Source of the DNA: Alectryocaccobium sp964389285
GTDB taxonomy: Bacteria > Bacillota > Clostridia > Lachnospirales > Lachnospiraceae
Reading direction: 5' to 3'
DNA length: 64,000 nucleotides
NCBI GenBank assembly: GCA_964389285.1
Contig: CAYMCZ010000006.1
Coordinates: forward strand, 34,095 to 98,094
The notes beneath the pieces were generated by a model. The model saw only the letters and a program-made list of their open reading frames with translations. It ran no database searches and was not told where the DNA came from. Positions 1 through 9,323 of this stretch are shown in pieces. Each line of letters starts with the position of its first letter. The first letter of the stretch is position 1. A program made the position numbers and the translations under genes.

Positions 1-121
1 CGATATACAGGATGACCTGCAGGGCCAGCAGTATTAAAATAACAAAAAGCCGGCTGAAGATAAGTGAGTGCAGTCCGTTCTTTTTCGGTTTTGCCAAACG
101 CAGGGTGCTGTTGTCATCCAT
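1..121 (-). CDS. Cardiolipin synthase N-terminus (partial)
   Basis: Only the first 40 codons lie in the window, and the gene runs off the left edge. The peptide starts MDDNSTLRLAKPKKNGLHSL and continues into one strongly hydrophobic helix (LFVILILLALQVIL). Clostridial phospholipase D-type cardiolipin synthases start in the same way, with a short basic stretch ending in NGL, then FSR and a membrane helix. The catalytic HKD motifs would lie outside the window, so the call rests on N-terminal resemblance alone. An AGAAAGGGA ribosome binding site precedes the ATG at 121. It is divergent from the HD-domain gene. Confidence 0.45.
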   Translation of the reverse strand, partial: MDDNSTLRLAKPKKNGLHSLIFSRLFVILILLALQVILYI

Positions 122-198
122 ATTTGTAATCCCTTTCTCATGTTTTGACATTATAATAATTACATGATACTATTCAATTCAAATAATGGCAAGGAATA

Positions 199-714
199 AT
201 GCTCATGGGTGCAGACCGCAAAAACACAAAAAATCAAATAATTCAAAAAAAGATTCAGCGTTACGGTTCTGCAATCCTGCATTCGGAGTCTTTTGACCGT
301 GCCGCACACCAGCGGCATCATATCTGCGGAACGGTTTCCGAACACACCCTGACCGTATGCACCATAGGTTTACGTATCGCCCGGCTATTAAATAAAGCCG
401 GTTTTAACGTAAACGAAAAAGATCTGGTTGAAGGCTCTTTATGTCATGATCTCGGCATGATCGGCCGCGACGAAAAATATAATAAACAAACCAAAGCCTG
501 GAAAATGCATCCCAAAGAATCCCTTAAGGCTGCCCGCGAGATAGTTCCCGACTTAAGCCAAAATGCCGAAACCATGATTCTTTCCCACATGTGGCCGATA
601 GGCGGCCCCCGCCCGCGCTCCCGCGAGGCAGTTATATTAAATATCGCCGATAAACTGGGAAGTCTGGCGGACTGGAAAAATTTTCTGGTTGATAAAATTA
701 AGAACATGTCTTAA
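199..714 (+). CDS. HD-domain phosphohydrolase
   Basis: A 171-residue soluble protein of the HD superfamily, metal-dependent hydrolases of nucleotides or phosphoesters. The core HD pair is at residues 83-84 (SLCHDLGMIG), with an upstream histidine at 49 (SEHT) and a downstream ILSHMW segment near residue 133. A DKLGSLADW stretch closes the domain. These are the positions expected for metal ligands. An AAGGA sits about five bases before the ATG at 199, and a second in-frame ATG at 205 is possible. The substrate cannot be deduced. It is the only rightward gene in the first 38 kb that I accept. Confidence 0.75.
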   Translation: MLMGADRKNTKNQIIQKKIQRYGSAILHSESFDRAAHQRHHICGTVSEHTLTVCTIGLRIARLLNKAGFNVNEKDLVEGSLCHDLGMIGRDEKYNKQTKAWKMHPKESLKAAREIVPDLSQNAETMILSHMWPIGGPRPRSREAVILNIADKLGSLADWKNFLVDKIKNMS

Positions 715-769
715 TGCATTAGCCGCTTTTCGTCCGGAAAAGAGCTTTAATAATCGCCGCTCCTCCTTT

Positions 770-1984
770 TTATTCGTAATATGCGCATCTGTAAGTAAAG
801 TTATTTTTATTATCCAGCACAACGGACATCAGCTTCTCCCCGGTGCCGAAATCCATCACCGACATGCACTCGGAGTCGTTCTCGCTCCTGCCCCATCCCA
901 AAACATACAGCTCGCCGTCAATATGCTGCGCGGATCCGCATGCGGACGAGAATTTATCGCCGAGATAATATGCTTTGACCTGATCGGCCTTCATGCTTTC
1001 TTTGTCCGTTTTAAACGTCAGCACTCTGGTTCTGCCTGTAGCGTTGCCGTTATTGAACACCGTAATATTGTCGCCGTCAACCGTCACGTAATGCTGACAG
1101 CTCGTTTTCTGCTCGTCTGCCAGAGAGAATTCGTCTCCTTTTCCTGACAGTTTCCATTTGATTTGATCTTCCCTCTTTGTACGGTCAAGACAAAGGATTG
1201 TACTCAAATGACGGAAAGATGTAATCAGATTACCTTCGTCATCAAGCCGCATCGCATTAAAATGAACAATGTCGGGAACGTCAGTCTGTTCATTTGCGAA
1301 ATCATTTGCGGTTTCATCACCGTCGGTAACTACCAGGTCATACAGTTCCGGATAATCGACTGCTTTCCAGTCCCAGACAACCTCGCCGTTTTCCACCTCC
1401 TGAAGATAGGAATACACGACTTTTGATCCCTCCGGATAATCGGGGTGATTATAAATCGTATCGTGGATATACCCCGACAAAATGTAATGATCCAAATCAA
1501 TCATCAGAAAATCATGTCCGTCAAGCGGGTCGTCCTTTTGAGTTATATCAGACTTTTCGAATTTGATACGTTTAACTTCGTTAAAGTTTTCATCCAGTAT
1601 CACACGTTCACCGGGCGCATATCCCGCAAACCCGTAATTGTCATAAGTTCCTATCTGATCATGATAACTGTAATATGTCCTGCCATCAATCTCGTGCTTT
1701 TTAAAATCCCACCAGCCCGTGTTCTTTCCTTCCCACGGCTGGTCTTCATGCTTCGACCACACCACTTCGCCTTTGCCGTCCAGCATAATTATATTTCTGC
1801 TGTAAACGAATGAAATAAAGAAATTCCCCGGCAGATCGGTCTCCCCCGTGACCGTATATGCCGGCAGCCCCTCTGCAACAACAGGTTCCGGCGTTTCCGA
1901 AGATGTCTGGCCCGCACAGCCGCCTGTTCCAAACGAAGAGATAAATAGAGCCGCTATACAAAGTACGATTGCTGTTTTTTTCAT
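770..1984 (-). CDS. Arylsulfotransferase-like lipoprotein
   Basis: A 404-residue exported protein. The start was set at 1984 because a perfect AGGAGG lies seven bases upstream; a longer reading from 2002 would translate that ribosome binding site. Residues 1-22 form a signal peptide ending TGGC, so Cys23 is a probable lipidation site. The mature part holds repeated beta-strand segments (DGHDFLMIDLDHYILSGY, IVHFNAMRLDDEGNLITSF, SCQHYVTVDGDNITVFNNGN) like the bacterial arylsulfotransferase propeller, where a histidine in a QH segment carries the sulfo group. Substrate is unknown, and it may only share the fold. It stands alone, convergent with the HD gene. Confidence 0.6.
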   Translation of the reverse strand: MKKTAIVLCIAALFISSFGTGGCAGQTSSETPEPVVAEGLPAYTVTGETDLPGNFFISFVYSRNIIMLDGKGEVVWSKHEDQPWEGKNTGWWDFKKHEIDGRTYYSYHDQIGTYDNYGFAGYAPGERVILDENFNEVKRIKFEKSDITQKDDPLDGHDFLMIDLDHYILSGYIHDTIYNHPDYPEGSKVVYSYLQEVENGEVVWDWKAVDYPELYDLVVTDGDETANDFANEQTDVPDIVHFNAMRLDDEGNLITSFRHLSTILCLDRTKREDQIKWKLSGKGDEFSLADEQKTSCQHYVTVDGDNITVFNNGNATGRTRVLTFKTDKESMKADQVKAYYLGDKFSSACGSAQHIDGELYVLGWGRSENDSECMSVMDFGTGEKLMSVVLDNKNNFTYRCAYYE

Positions 1985-2206
1985 TTTTTCAAACCTCCTC
2001 ATACCTGTTTTTTTATTCCGATTCGATTACAGTATACAGTTTATGCCAAAGATATTAAACTTACAATACTCAAATTGCCATACCAATCACAACAAAGAAT
2101 AATATTTATATTATTATCAGGGTATGAAGCAGGACAGCGCATGCCTTGTCAGCAACGACGGATCAGCCGGGTATTATTCACCGGGGAACTGTGTGAAGAG
2201 CGGGAG

Positions 2207-3520
2207 TTACGGCGTCCGGCCGGACAATGTATGATAAAGAAAAGGTTTTTTCTCAAAGATTTTTGCAGGTGATTTCTTTCCGATAAGATTAAGAACAAGT
2301 CTTAATGCAACCGAAGCCGCTACGCACCAAACCTGTGTAATACCCGGAAGCGAGATGCCTGCTATAAGGCTGAGATTTCCAAGCGCTACGCCTGCTGTTA
2401 CCGCAGCGATACCTCTCCAATCTGCTTTCCACGTAACCTTTTCCGTTGCCGGATATCCCTTTCTGTATGTAAAAAGGAAATCCACAATAAATACGCCGAT
2501 AACTGCCGGTACTGCATTTGAAAGGAACACAAGGAATGTACTGAAGTAGTTGTAGAAGTTTACTGCTGTAAGAAGAAGCGCAAGTCCTCCACAGATCATA
2601 ACCATTTTCTTATGTCCTACTTTGAAAAAATTACCCCATGTTACTGAACAGGAATAGATATTTCCCTGTGCCGGTCCCCAGTTTCCAAGGATACCGATCA
2701 TAAGTCCCGGAATTGCAAGTCCCTGTGCCGCAAGCACGAACGGGGTATCGCCAAGCCCTGTTGCGATCGCTCCGACAGCTCCGCATATAAGCATAAGCGG
2801 ATTGATAACGAGCATATATACTAACGCTATACCAACTGCATGTTTTGAGCTTTTTGCGAATCTCATAAGATCCGGAAGAAGCGTACAAACTCCGCCGATC
2901 CATGATCCGATTACAAGGCCTACCACCACTCCGAACTGCGCTCTTGCATCCGGAAGCGGAACGTATGACATGATGCCTGCCCAGCCGATTGTTTTAACGG
3001 CGATCATCATTGAAACAATACTGAAGATTCCGATAACCGGAATACAGATTGATCCAAGCTTGCTCATTGCCTTCATGCCGAAAGCTGCCGTAAGCGTAAA
3101 GAGCACGCAGCATCCAAGACTGATCGGCAGATGAGGAACGCCGGGAACCATTGCCGTGATCGCGCTTGACATAAGCTCTGCATCTACCGCCGTCCATCCG
3201 ATCAATGAGAATGCCAGGCAAAAACCGATTATCTTTGAACCAACCTTTCCGTATGCATGAAGTACAAGCTGCCCGAAGCTTAAGCCCGATTTTGCCGCAG
3301 CCGCCGCAACGATCGCCGCAAGCACTGCCAGAAAAACAGCTCCGACTATAACTGCTTTGACCACCGTAGGAAAGTCTGTGACAAATCCGATGCTTGCTCC
3401 CGTCTGTAATGAAGTAGTTTTAAAAACAAAACCTGCCATTGCGCCAAACAATGTAGTTGTTTTAATTCTCTTATTCATCGGGACCGCCTGTGACGCGTAT
3501 TGATTATCTGACCTTGCCAT
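2207..3520 (-). CDS. NCS1-family purine/cytosine permease (CodB-like)
   Basis: About 437 residues with some twelve hydrophobic segments, typical of the nucleobase:cation symporter-1 family that imports cytosine, purines or related bases across the inner membrane. Family-like segments are FKTTSLQTGASIGF near the N-terminus, SLIGWTAVDAELMSSAI in the third helix region, and LLPDLMRFAKSSKHA mid-protein. The start at 3520 is chosen because AGGAGG lies nine bases upstream; extending to 3598 adds a basic, non-membrane stretch. No deaminase or hydrolase gene neighbours it, so the substrate stays open. The 292 bases upstream are AT-rich and show no riboswitch that I can identify. Confidence 0.8.
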   Translation of the reverse strand: MARSDNQYASQAVPMNKRIKTTTLFGAMAGFVFKTTSLQTGASIGFVTDFPTVVKAVIVGAVFLAVLAAIVAAAAAKSGLSFGQLVLHAYGKVGSKIIGFCLAFSLIGWTAVDAELMSSAITAMVPGVPHLPISLGCCVLFTLTAAFGMKAMSKLGSICIPVIGIFSIVSMMIAVKTIGWAGIMSYVPLPDARAQFGVVVGLVIGSWIGGVCTLLPDLMRFAKSSKHAVGIALVYMLVINPLMLICGAVGAIATGLGDTPFVLAAQGLAIPGLMIGILGNWGPAQGNIYSCSVTWGNFFKVGHKKMVMICGGLALLLTAVNFYNYFSTFLVFLSNAVPAVIGVFIVDFLFTYRKGYPATEKVTWKADWRGIAAVTAGVALGNLSLIAGISLPGITQVWCVAASVALRLVLNLIGKKSPAKIFEKKPFLYHTLSGRTP

Positions 3521-3812
3521 ACATCTTTTCCTCCTGATCATAGCTTTTTTCGAAAAAAATCGTGCGTTAAAGGTAAAAGATTTTTTGCAAGTTGTCAATG
3601 CTTATCCGTCATTTTTGCTTTTGGGCAAAACCTGTTATTTCTAAAAGAAATCAAGGTTTTTTATGTAGTTTTCACAATGGTATCGTTAATAATATATCAT
3701 TTTAAGCCCTGTTTTTGTGGATTTACTACATCGTCCCAGCCCCTGATTGCAGTTTTTTATACAATAGTGCTATATGTTGATTTTTTAACAAAATGAATTT
3801 TCTACGTTCGTT

Positions 3813-5486
3813 TTATGCAAAATCACTCATGTTTTTTTCGCGAATTACACCGGCATAGAACCTGTAGCCTCCGGAAAAATTATAAGTATCAAACCCATTC
3901 TGGGTTAAGATTCTGCTGGCAATATAACTTCTAAGTCCGCTCTGGCAGATTACATAAACAGGCTTTTTCGAATCGATTTCTCCCAGCCGTTCTCTCAATT
4001 CGTCTACCGGGATGTTGATATATCCGTCAATATGTCCGGCTGCATACTCGCCTGCCGTCCTCGTATCCAGCAAAGTTACGCTTCCGTCTCTCGGCAGCTT
4101 ATCCACTTCATTCCAATGATATTGTTTTACAATTCCTTTTGATAAATTCTCAATCATAAACCCTGCCATGTTAACAGGATCTTTTGCAGACGAAAACGGC
4201 GGTGCATAAGCCAGGTCCAAATCCTTGAGCATATCTGCCCTGACACCGGCATGGATCGCTGTTGCCAAAACATCCAGCCGCTTATCTACGCCATCTGTTC
4301 CGATGATCTGAGCCCCCAGGATATTCATGGTATCCTTATCAAAAACCACCTTCATGATCATTATTTTCGCTCCCGGATAGTACCCGGCATGAGAAGACGG
4401 GGATAAGACAACGCTGTCATAATTATATCCCGCCTTTTCAGCAGCCTTTTCCGAAAGACCGGTTCCGGCAACCGTCAGATCAAATATCTTAATGATAGAA
4501 GACCCCATGGATCCGCGGTAGCGACTGTCGCCTCCGCAGATATTATCAGCCGCAATACGTCCCTGCTTATTTGCAGGTCCGGCCAGAGAGATTAAAGCAT
4601 CCTTTCTTGTAACGAAATGCTTTACCTGAACGGCGTCACCTACTGCATAGACGTCTTTTTTTGAAGTTTCCATGCGGTCATTTACAACAATGCTGCCTTT
4701 CAAACCAAGCTCCAAACCTGCGGCTTTTGCCAGGCCGCTGTCCGGAACAACTCCGATTGCAAGCAGAACCATGTCTGCCGTAATATTTTCTTCTCCTTCT
4801 AAAAGAGTTGTAATCTTATCATTTTCTTCTTTGAATCCAATGACACTGCTTCCGAGTCTTAGCGCAACACCTTTTTTCCGCATTTCGCTGTGAACAAAGG
4901 CTGCCATGTCATAGTCCAGCGTATTCATCAGCTGCTTTGGCCGCTGAACGATTGTCACATCCAGTCCTTTTTCCCTCAGGTTTTCCGCAACCTCGAGTCC
5001 AATATAACCTCCGCCCACCAGAACAGCTGTTTTGGGATGATTTTTTTCAATATATTCATGAATACGTAATGTATCTTCCACTGTTCTGAGTGTAAACAGG
5101 TTTTTACTGTCAATTCCAGGGATATCCGGTATCGTCGGTTTTGCCCCCGGCGAGAGAATCAGCTTGTCATACGATTCTTCAAACACCTTATTCCCCTCAA
5201 GATTTTTGACTGTTACCGTTTTTTTCTCCGGATGAACGGCTGTTGCTTCATGTCCGGTTTTTACCTGAATACGAAATCTCTTCCAGAAACTCTCAGGGGT
5301 CTGAAGTGTCAGCTCTTCCTTATCCGCTATCACATCCCCGATATAGTACGGAAGTCCACAGTTGGCATATGATACGAATCCGGATTTTTCAAATATAATG
5401 ATCTCTGCCTTTTCATCCAGCCTTCTGATTCTTGCTGCCGCGGTTGCTCCGCCTGCTACGCCTCCTATAATCACAACTTTCATCAT
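3813..5486 (-). CDS. CoA-disulfide reductase with C-terminal rhodanese domain
   Basis: A 557-residue flavoprotein. It opens with an FAD-binding GGVAGGATAAAR motif (residues 8-19), and the active-site cysteine falls exactly at 43 (YANCGLPY), as in CoA-disulfide reductases. An NAD(P)H motif VGGGYIGLEVAE lies near 158, and VYAVGDAVQV is the second FAD contact. Residues about 460-550 form a rhodanese domain with active cysteine in VICQSGLRS. Such fusions reduce CoA persulfides, polysulfides or disulfides using NADH. The gene starts directly after the stop of the upstream rhodanese gene, so the two are co-transcribed. They act in cytoplasmic sulfur or thiol redox. Confidence 0.88.
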   Translation of the reverse strand: MMKVVIIGGVAGGATAAARIRRLDEKAEIIIFEKSGFVSYANCGLPYYIGDVIADKEELTLQTPESFWKRFRIQVKTGHEATAVHPEKKTVTVKNLEGNKVFEESYDKLILSPGAKPTIPDIPGIDSKNLFTLRTVEDTLRIHEYIEKNHPKTAVLVGGGYIGLEVAENLREKGLDVTIVQRPKQLMNTLDYDMAAFVHSEMRKKGVALRLGSSVIGFKEENDKITTLLEGEENITADMVLLAIGVVPDSGLAKAAGLELGLKGSIVVNDRMETSKKDVYAVGDAVQVKHFVTRKDALISLAGPANKQGRIAADNICGGDSRYRGSMGSSIIKIFDLTVAGTGLSEKAAEKAGYNYDSVVLSPSSHAGYYPGAKIMIMKVVFDKDTMNILGAQIIGTDGVDKRLDVLATAIHAGVRADMLKDLDLAYAPPFSSAKDPVNMAGFMIENLSKGIVKQYHWNEVDKLPRDGSVTLLDTRTAGEYAAGHIDGYINIPVDELRERLGEIDSKKPVYVICQSGLRSYIASRILTQNGFDTYNFSGGYRFYAGVIREKNMSDFA

Positions 5487-5807
5487 CTATACCTCCAATT
5501 TGCCGTGATATCTATTGATGCCTCCGATATCTTTCACATTTGTATAGCCCATCTGTTTCAGAAACCGCACTGCCCGCGAGCTTCTTCCGCCGCTCAGACA
5601 ATGAACAAACAACGAAGTGTCCTTATTCATTACTTTACTGCTAACCCTTTTCAGCTCATTCAATGGAATATTTATACTTCCCGGAATGTGTCCCTCTCTG
5701 TATTCTCCAACCGTTCGGACATCAATAAGAACCGCTCCTTGAGTGTTTTTCCACTCTTCAACACCCTGGTTCATATCAGGCCCACGTAAAAAATCAAAGA
5801 TTCCCAT
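5487..5807 (-). CDS. Single-domain rhodanese sulfurtransferase
   Basis: A 106-residue rhodanese-like protein with the conserved LIDVRTVGEYREGHIPGSIN segment and the catalytic loop HCLSGGRSS, active cysteine at residue 70. It transfers sulfane sulfur through a cysteine persulfide. It lies immediately upstream of the CoA-disulfide reductase-rhodanese gene with no spacer, so the two proteins likely pass persulfide sulfur between them. A ribosome binding site (GGAGGGATAAAGC) precedes the ATG. A Crp-type operator sits about 84 bases upstream. Confidence 0.88.
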   Translation of the reverse strand: MGIFDFLRGPDMNQGVEEWKNTQGAVLIDVRTVGEYREGHIPGSINIPLNELKRVSSKVMNKDTSLFVHCLSGGRSSRAVRFLKQMGYTNVKDIGGINRYHGKLEV

Positions 5808-5864
5808 GCTTTATCCCTCCTTTATCTATCACCTGTATCAAGCATTTCAACTCTTCATGGTAAT

Positions 5865-5907
5865 ATAATAGAAAATATAAAAAATAATCTCTGTGACCGA
5901 ATCACAG
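5865..5907 (-). promoter_or_regulatory. Crp/Fnr-type operator with -10 element
   Basis: The inverted repeat CTGTGA-CCGAA-TCACAG occupies 5891-5907. On the minus strand a TATTAT -10 hexamer lies at 5870-5865, which would put the transcription start near 5858 and the palindrome centre at about -41. This is the classic class II activator position for Crp/Fnr proteins. The spacer is 5 rather than the 6 bases of the E. coli Crp site. The site lies between the Crp-family gene and the rhodanese genes, so the adjacent regulator is the likely ligand. Confidence 0.6.
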
Positions 5908-5918
5908 AATCGGTTTGA

Positions 5919-6587
5919 TTATCTCAATTCTTTTAATCCATCAATATCCTTCAAAAAAATGTGACCTCGTTTTACTTCGACCAAAGCGTCTTCTTCAAAA
6001 TGTTTCAGCATTCTTGCAACGACTTCTCTTGCCGAATTCACATCACGAGCAATTTCTTCCTGGGTCATCTTCAGGTCTGCTGATCCTGTTTTTTCATAAG
6101 TATAAATAAAATAATCTGCCAATCTCTGGTCAAAACGTTTGAAGAGAAGTTGCTGAATTACCCAGATTGCCTGTGAAAAACGTTCTGTTTCTGTCTCATA
6201 CATAAAAGCACGTACATAGATATTTTCTTCTTTCAATTTCGCACAGATCATGGAAGGAACTACAAAAAGCTCTGTTTTTTGTCCTGCTGAAACGACAGTA
6301 TCAAAAGTAATCTGCTGTATTACGCAGGATGCAGTGGTAACACAACATTCATTTGCTCCCAGACGAAAGAGAGTAATCTCGCGTCCTTCCTCTGAGAGTA
6401 TACTGATACGGATGCTTCCGGTTAACACAAAGACGATTCCCATGCAGGAAACATCACTGCTGTTGATAATCTGGTTCTTGTCAAACCGTTTGGTATGGGA
6501 TCTGTCTGTGACAAGTTTTTTCTCGTCAGCAGTCAGGAACTTCCAAAAGGGCAGCTGCTGCGCAAGAACCTCAACTTTGCTTTCCAT
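5919..6587 (-). CDS. Crp/Fnr-family transcriptional regulator
   Basis: A 222-residue regulator. Residues 20-120 form the cyclic-nucleotide-binding-type beta-roll (VLTGSIRISILSEEGREITLF), followed by a long dimer helix and a winged helix at about 150-215 (MTQEEIARDVNSAREVVARMLKHFEEDALVEV). The canonical N-terminal Fnr iron-sulfur cysteines are absent. Cysteines do occur at 48, 81, 82, 88 and 115, including an ECC-x5-C group in the effector domain that could sense redox or sulfur species; this is inference. It precedes the rhodanese and CoA-disulfide reductase genes, with a matching operator in between, so it probably controls them. Confidence 0.85.
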   Translation of the reverse strand: MESKVEVLAQQLPFWKFLTADEKKLVTDRSHTKRFDKNQIINSSDVSCMGIVFVLTGSIRISILSEEGREITLFRLGANECCVTTASCVIQQITFDTVVSAGQKTELFVVPSMICAKLKEENIYVRAFMYETETERFSQAIWVIQQLLFKRFDQRLADYFIYTYEKTGSADLKMTQEEIARDVNSAREVVARMLKHFEEDALVEVKRGHIFLKDIDGLKELR

Positions 6588-6606
6588 TTTCCCTGCTCCT
6601 TTTCTT

Positions 6607-8793
6607 TCATTTTTTATGCCACAACTGCAAAAATACCGCTGTCATAAACGCCGCATAAACCGCCATCAGCAGGATTCCTTTGAAGGCAGTAAAGCCTCCT
6701 ATCAGAAGATTTTCCAGTATCATATAGGCCGCCAGCGCCAAAACGATCTTCAGGAACAGTTTCCGGTTTCTGTTTTCCTGCCGGTATCCTTTAAAGGCAT
6801 ATACTAAGATCACAACGAAAACAAGGATCCCCGGAATCATTTTCAGCAGCGGAATGACCGGAACGAAGTACCACATAGCCACTTCCAATACCGCAAAAAG
6901 GAACGCGATTGCCAGATGCCAGACAAATGCCACTTTAATATTTCTCTTTAAATGCTTTTTCTTGCGGCGAATAAACAAAACAACGGAAGCAGCCAGCTGG
7001 GCAAGCAAAATAACCGCGAGCAGCAACAGCCTGTTTACAAGGCCGGAAATAGTTAAGTGAACCACTTTGTTGTTCTCCAGCCTCATCGCGGTAGTCGGCG
7101 AATATATGGCTTCCGTAAATACGGAAATGTCCGTATGATCACTTTCCGAGGGTTCGATCGCCCTTCCGTTCACCGAAGTATGTATTACCGCCGTATCTCC
7201 TTTATTCATGATATATGAGTAAAGGTCGTCCGCCTGTGCCCGGACGGTATTTCCCGAAAACAAAAGTCCCGTATAAGAAATGGTCTGCGGCAGATTCGAC
7301 TCGGACGTTACCGTGATCTCATAAATCTGATCCGCAGGCAGGGTGATTACCACTTTGTCTTCATAACAGTCCGCATCCGGAAGAGAATACGGGTCAGAGC
7401 GGCCGTCCACCAACTCTGTTCCGTCCGCAAGTATCTCTTTTAAAACAGCGTTTCCGTCTGAAATGGAAATATCCACATTTCCGTATATAATTAACCGGAT
7501 ATATTCGGTGTTGGCGGAAAAAAGCTCCTGCGGATCGTCGGAAGAATACATTAGCGCCAGATACTCGGTCGCCAGATGCGCATAAAAAAGATTTACCGTT
7601 CCGAGTTCGGGCTCCCACTTGTCCGGGGGCCGTTTCTCTACTTCGCCCTGAAGATAATATATACTGATCAACGTGCCGAGATATTCCCTCAGTGCTTTCA
7701 ACTCTTCACCGGCCGCCGGATCATCAGTGCTGTACTTCTCAAGCGCTTTTAACAGCACTTTTAAAGCATCTCCCATTCCTTCGTTTTCAGTTATTATGTC
7801 TACAAGCAGCGGCTGAAGATATTTTGTATATGTGGCAGAATCCGGCATTAACATCAAAAGATAATCGAGCAGGATACGGAGCTGGTAGTTGATCTCGAAA
7901 TTATCTACCATCTCGGAACCCACAACGGATTTGTAAAATGCTTTCGCCTCTTCCAGAATTTTCCCGCTGTTCGAATCCGTCTCAGAAGATACCATGAACA
8001 AATCCACGCCATACCGCTCATACTCCCAGTCCGCAAGGGGAATCTTGGGAACGATATCTTCTTTGTTGATGATATTGAAAATATTCGGATAAGCGACCGG
8101 ATCTCTGGTCGTACGCGGGGTTGCGAAAGTATACGCATACACATCCGCAAACATTCCTGATTTGATACAGTCAGCCGCCGTAATATTGGCGACTGCGCCC
8201 GCCCGGCTGTAACCGGTAATCCAGAGTTTTACCTCTTCTTTCAAGGCATTTCGCTCAACATAATCAGAGATGCCCGCCTTTACCTTTTCAGACGCCTCCC
8301 AAAACCCCGCCGAGCGCTCATAATCTCCAACCGTAAGATTGCTTGCCCATTCCATTCCGTATCCGCCGCCGCATATCGCGCAGGCCAGTACGGTAGTATC
8401 GCCGATCTTTTTGACCGCGAGCCCGTAGCTGATGGAATAAGCCGTCGGCTCCGTTCGATACGTCTGCGTTTCTATCTGAGAAAAGCCCATGTTCTCCAAC
8501 ATTTCTATCAGGCAGTCATCCTGTTCTTCCGGCTTTTCTTTGTCCCGGAACGCCGCCATGGCCAGTCCCAGCGACAACCTGGCAAAATCATGATCATACT
8601 CACCCGAGGGTCCCAGAAAATAGTCATCGCTGTATGTATACTCCCTGGTATAAATATGTTCATAAAAACAAAACGACCCCTCAACAGCCGTTTCTTCAGC
8701 GCAGACAATCTGCGCCGGAAACAAACCGATGAGGCAGGCCGCCAGCATTATAAAACATCCGATTCTTTTGTAGAATGAACCGATCAGCTGCAT
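6607..8793 (-). CDS. Class 3 lipase-like protein with C-terminal membrane domain
   Basis: A 728-residue protein with an N-terminal signal peptide (hydrophobic 12-27, cleavage near VCAEE). The extracellular part has a serine nucleophile elbow GYSRAG near residue 194, an aspartate in INKEDIVPKIP near 243 and a candidate histidine in FYAHLATEYL near 404, the order of an alpha/beta-hydrolase triad of the lipase class 3 type. Residues from about 590 on form five hydrophobic helices separated by RRKKKHLKR. This anchors the enzyme to the membrane. The regulator gene starts 20 bases after its stop, so read-through into it is possible. Substrate is unknown. Confidence 0.7.
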   Translation of the reverse strand: MQLIGSFYKRIGCFIMLAACLIGLFPAQIVCAEETAVEGSFCFYEHIYTREYTYSDDYFLGPSGEYDHDFARLSLGLAMAAFRDKEKPEEQDDCLIEMLENMGFSQIETQTYRTEPTAYSISYGLAVKKIGDTTVLACAICGGGYGMEWASNLTVGDYERSAGFWEASEKVKAGISDYVERNALKEEVKLWITGYSRAGAVANITAADCIKSGMFADVYAYTFATPRTTRDPVAYPNIFNIINKEDIVPKIPLADWEYERYGVDLFMVSSETDSNSGKILEEAKAFYKSVVGSEMVDNFEINYQLRILLDYLLMLMPDSATYTKYLQPLLVDIITENEGMGDALKVLLKALEKYSTDDPAAGEELKALREYLGTLISIYYLQGEVEKRPPDKWEPELGTVNLFYAHLATEYLALMYSSDDPQELFSANTEYIRLIIYGNVDISISDGNAVLKEILADGTELVDGRSDPYSLPDADCYEDKVVITLPADQIYEITVTSESNLPQTISYTGLLFSGNTVRAQADDLYSYIMNKGDTAVIHTSVNGRAIEPSESDHTDISVFTEAIYSPTTAMRLENNKVVHLTISGLVNRLLLLAVILLAQLAASVVLFIRRKKKHLKRNIKVAFVWHLAIAFLFAVLEVAMWYFVPVIPLLKMIPGILVFVVILVYAFKGYRQENRNRKLFLKIVLALAAYMILENLLIGGFTAFKGILLMAVYAAFMTAVFLQLWHKK

Positions 8794-8866
8794 TTTTGTC
8801 TTCCTGTTTTCAGAAGTATTTTATATTATTATTTCAGCAGACCGCGTAAATTGTCAGTACAATTTT

Positions 8867-9310
8867 TCAGGGTTTTTCACTGTTCATTTCCTTGATCCTC
8901 TTATTGATCTCATCGGCCTGGTTTTTATAGTGCCGAAAGAAGATTCCCCACAGCACAAACGCCACACCCAGCTGGATACATACGATTATGATACCTTTGC
9001 CAACAGTGACACCCCCGAACCAGCCAACTGCATAGGCGACGATGGTGTAGATCGTGCAGCCTATCCCCATGTGAATAATGATGCGGGCAGGCATCGGAAG
9101 ATTATCTTTTTTATATACGATGCTGGGGATGCCGAATCCGAGTCCGATGATCAGGCAGCCCGTCACCATTTTTGTGAAACGATACCCGTCTATACTGAAA
9201 CTGCCTCCGTTGCTCACATCGAATACAATCCCGACAAAACAGAAGATCGCCATAGCCATACCGACGCTGATCAGGGTGCTTCTAAGCATGTCTTTTGTCA
9301 ATTCTTTCAT
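8867..9310 (-). CDS. DUF3021 membrane protein
   Basis: A 147-residue protein with four hydrophobic helices (about 12-30, 47-65, 77-98, 104-124) and a charged C-terminal tail (YKNQADEINKRIKEMN), matching the DUF3021 layout. The start at 9310 follows AGGAGGAAG by five bases. It begins 13 bases after the stop of a LytTR-domain gene. Pairs of a small LytTR regulator and a multi-pass membrane protein are common in Firmicutes, where the membrane partner often restrains the regulator; that role here is inference. Confidence 0.7.
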   Translation of the reverse strand: MKELTKDMLRSTLISVGMAMAIFCFVGIVFDVSNGGSFSIDGYRFTKMVTGCLIIGLGFGIPSIVYKKDNLPMPARIIIHMGIGCTIYTIVAYAVGWFGGVTVGKGIIIVCIQLGVAFVLWGIFFRHYKNQADEINKRIKEMNSEKP

Positions 9311-9323
9311 CACTTCTTCCTCC

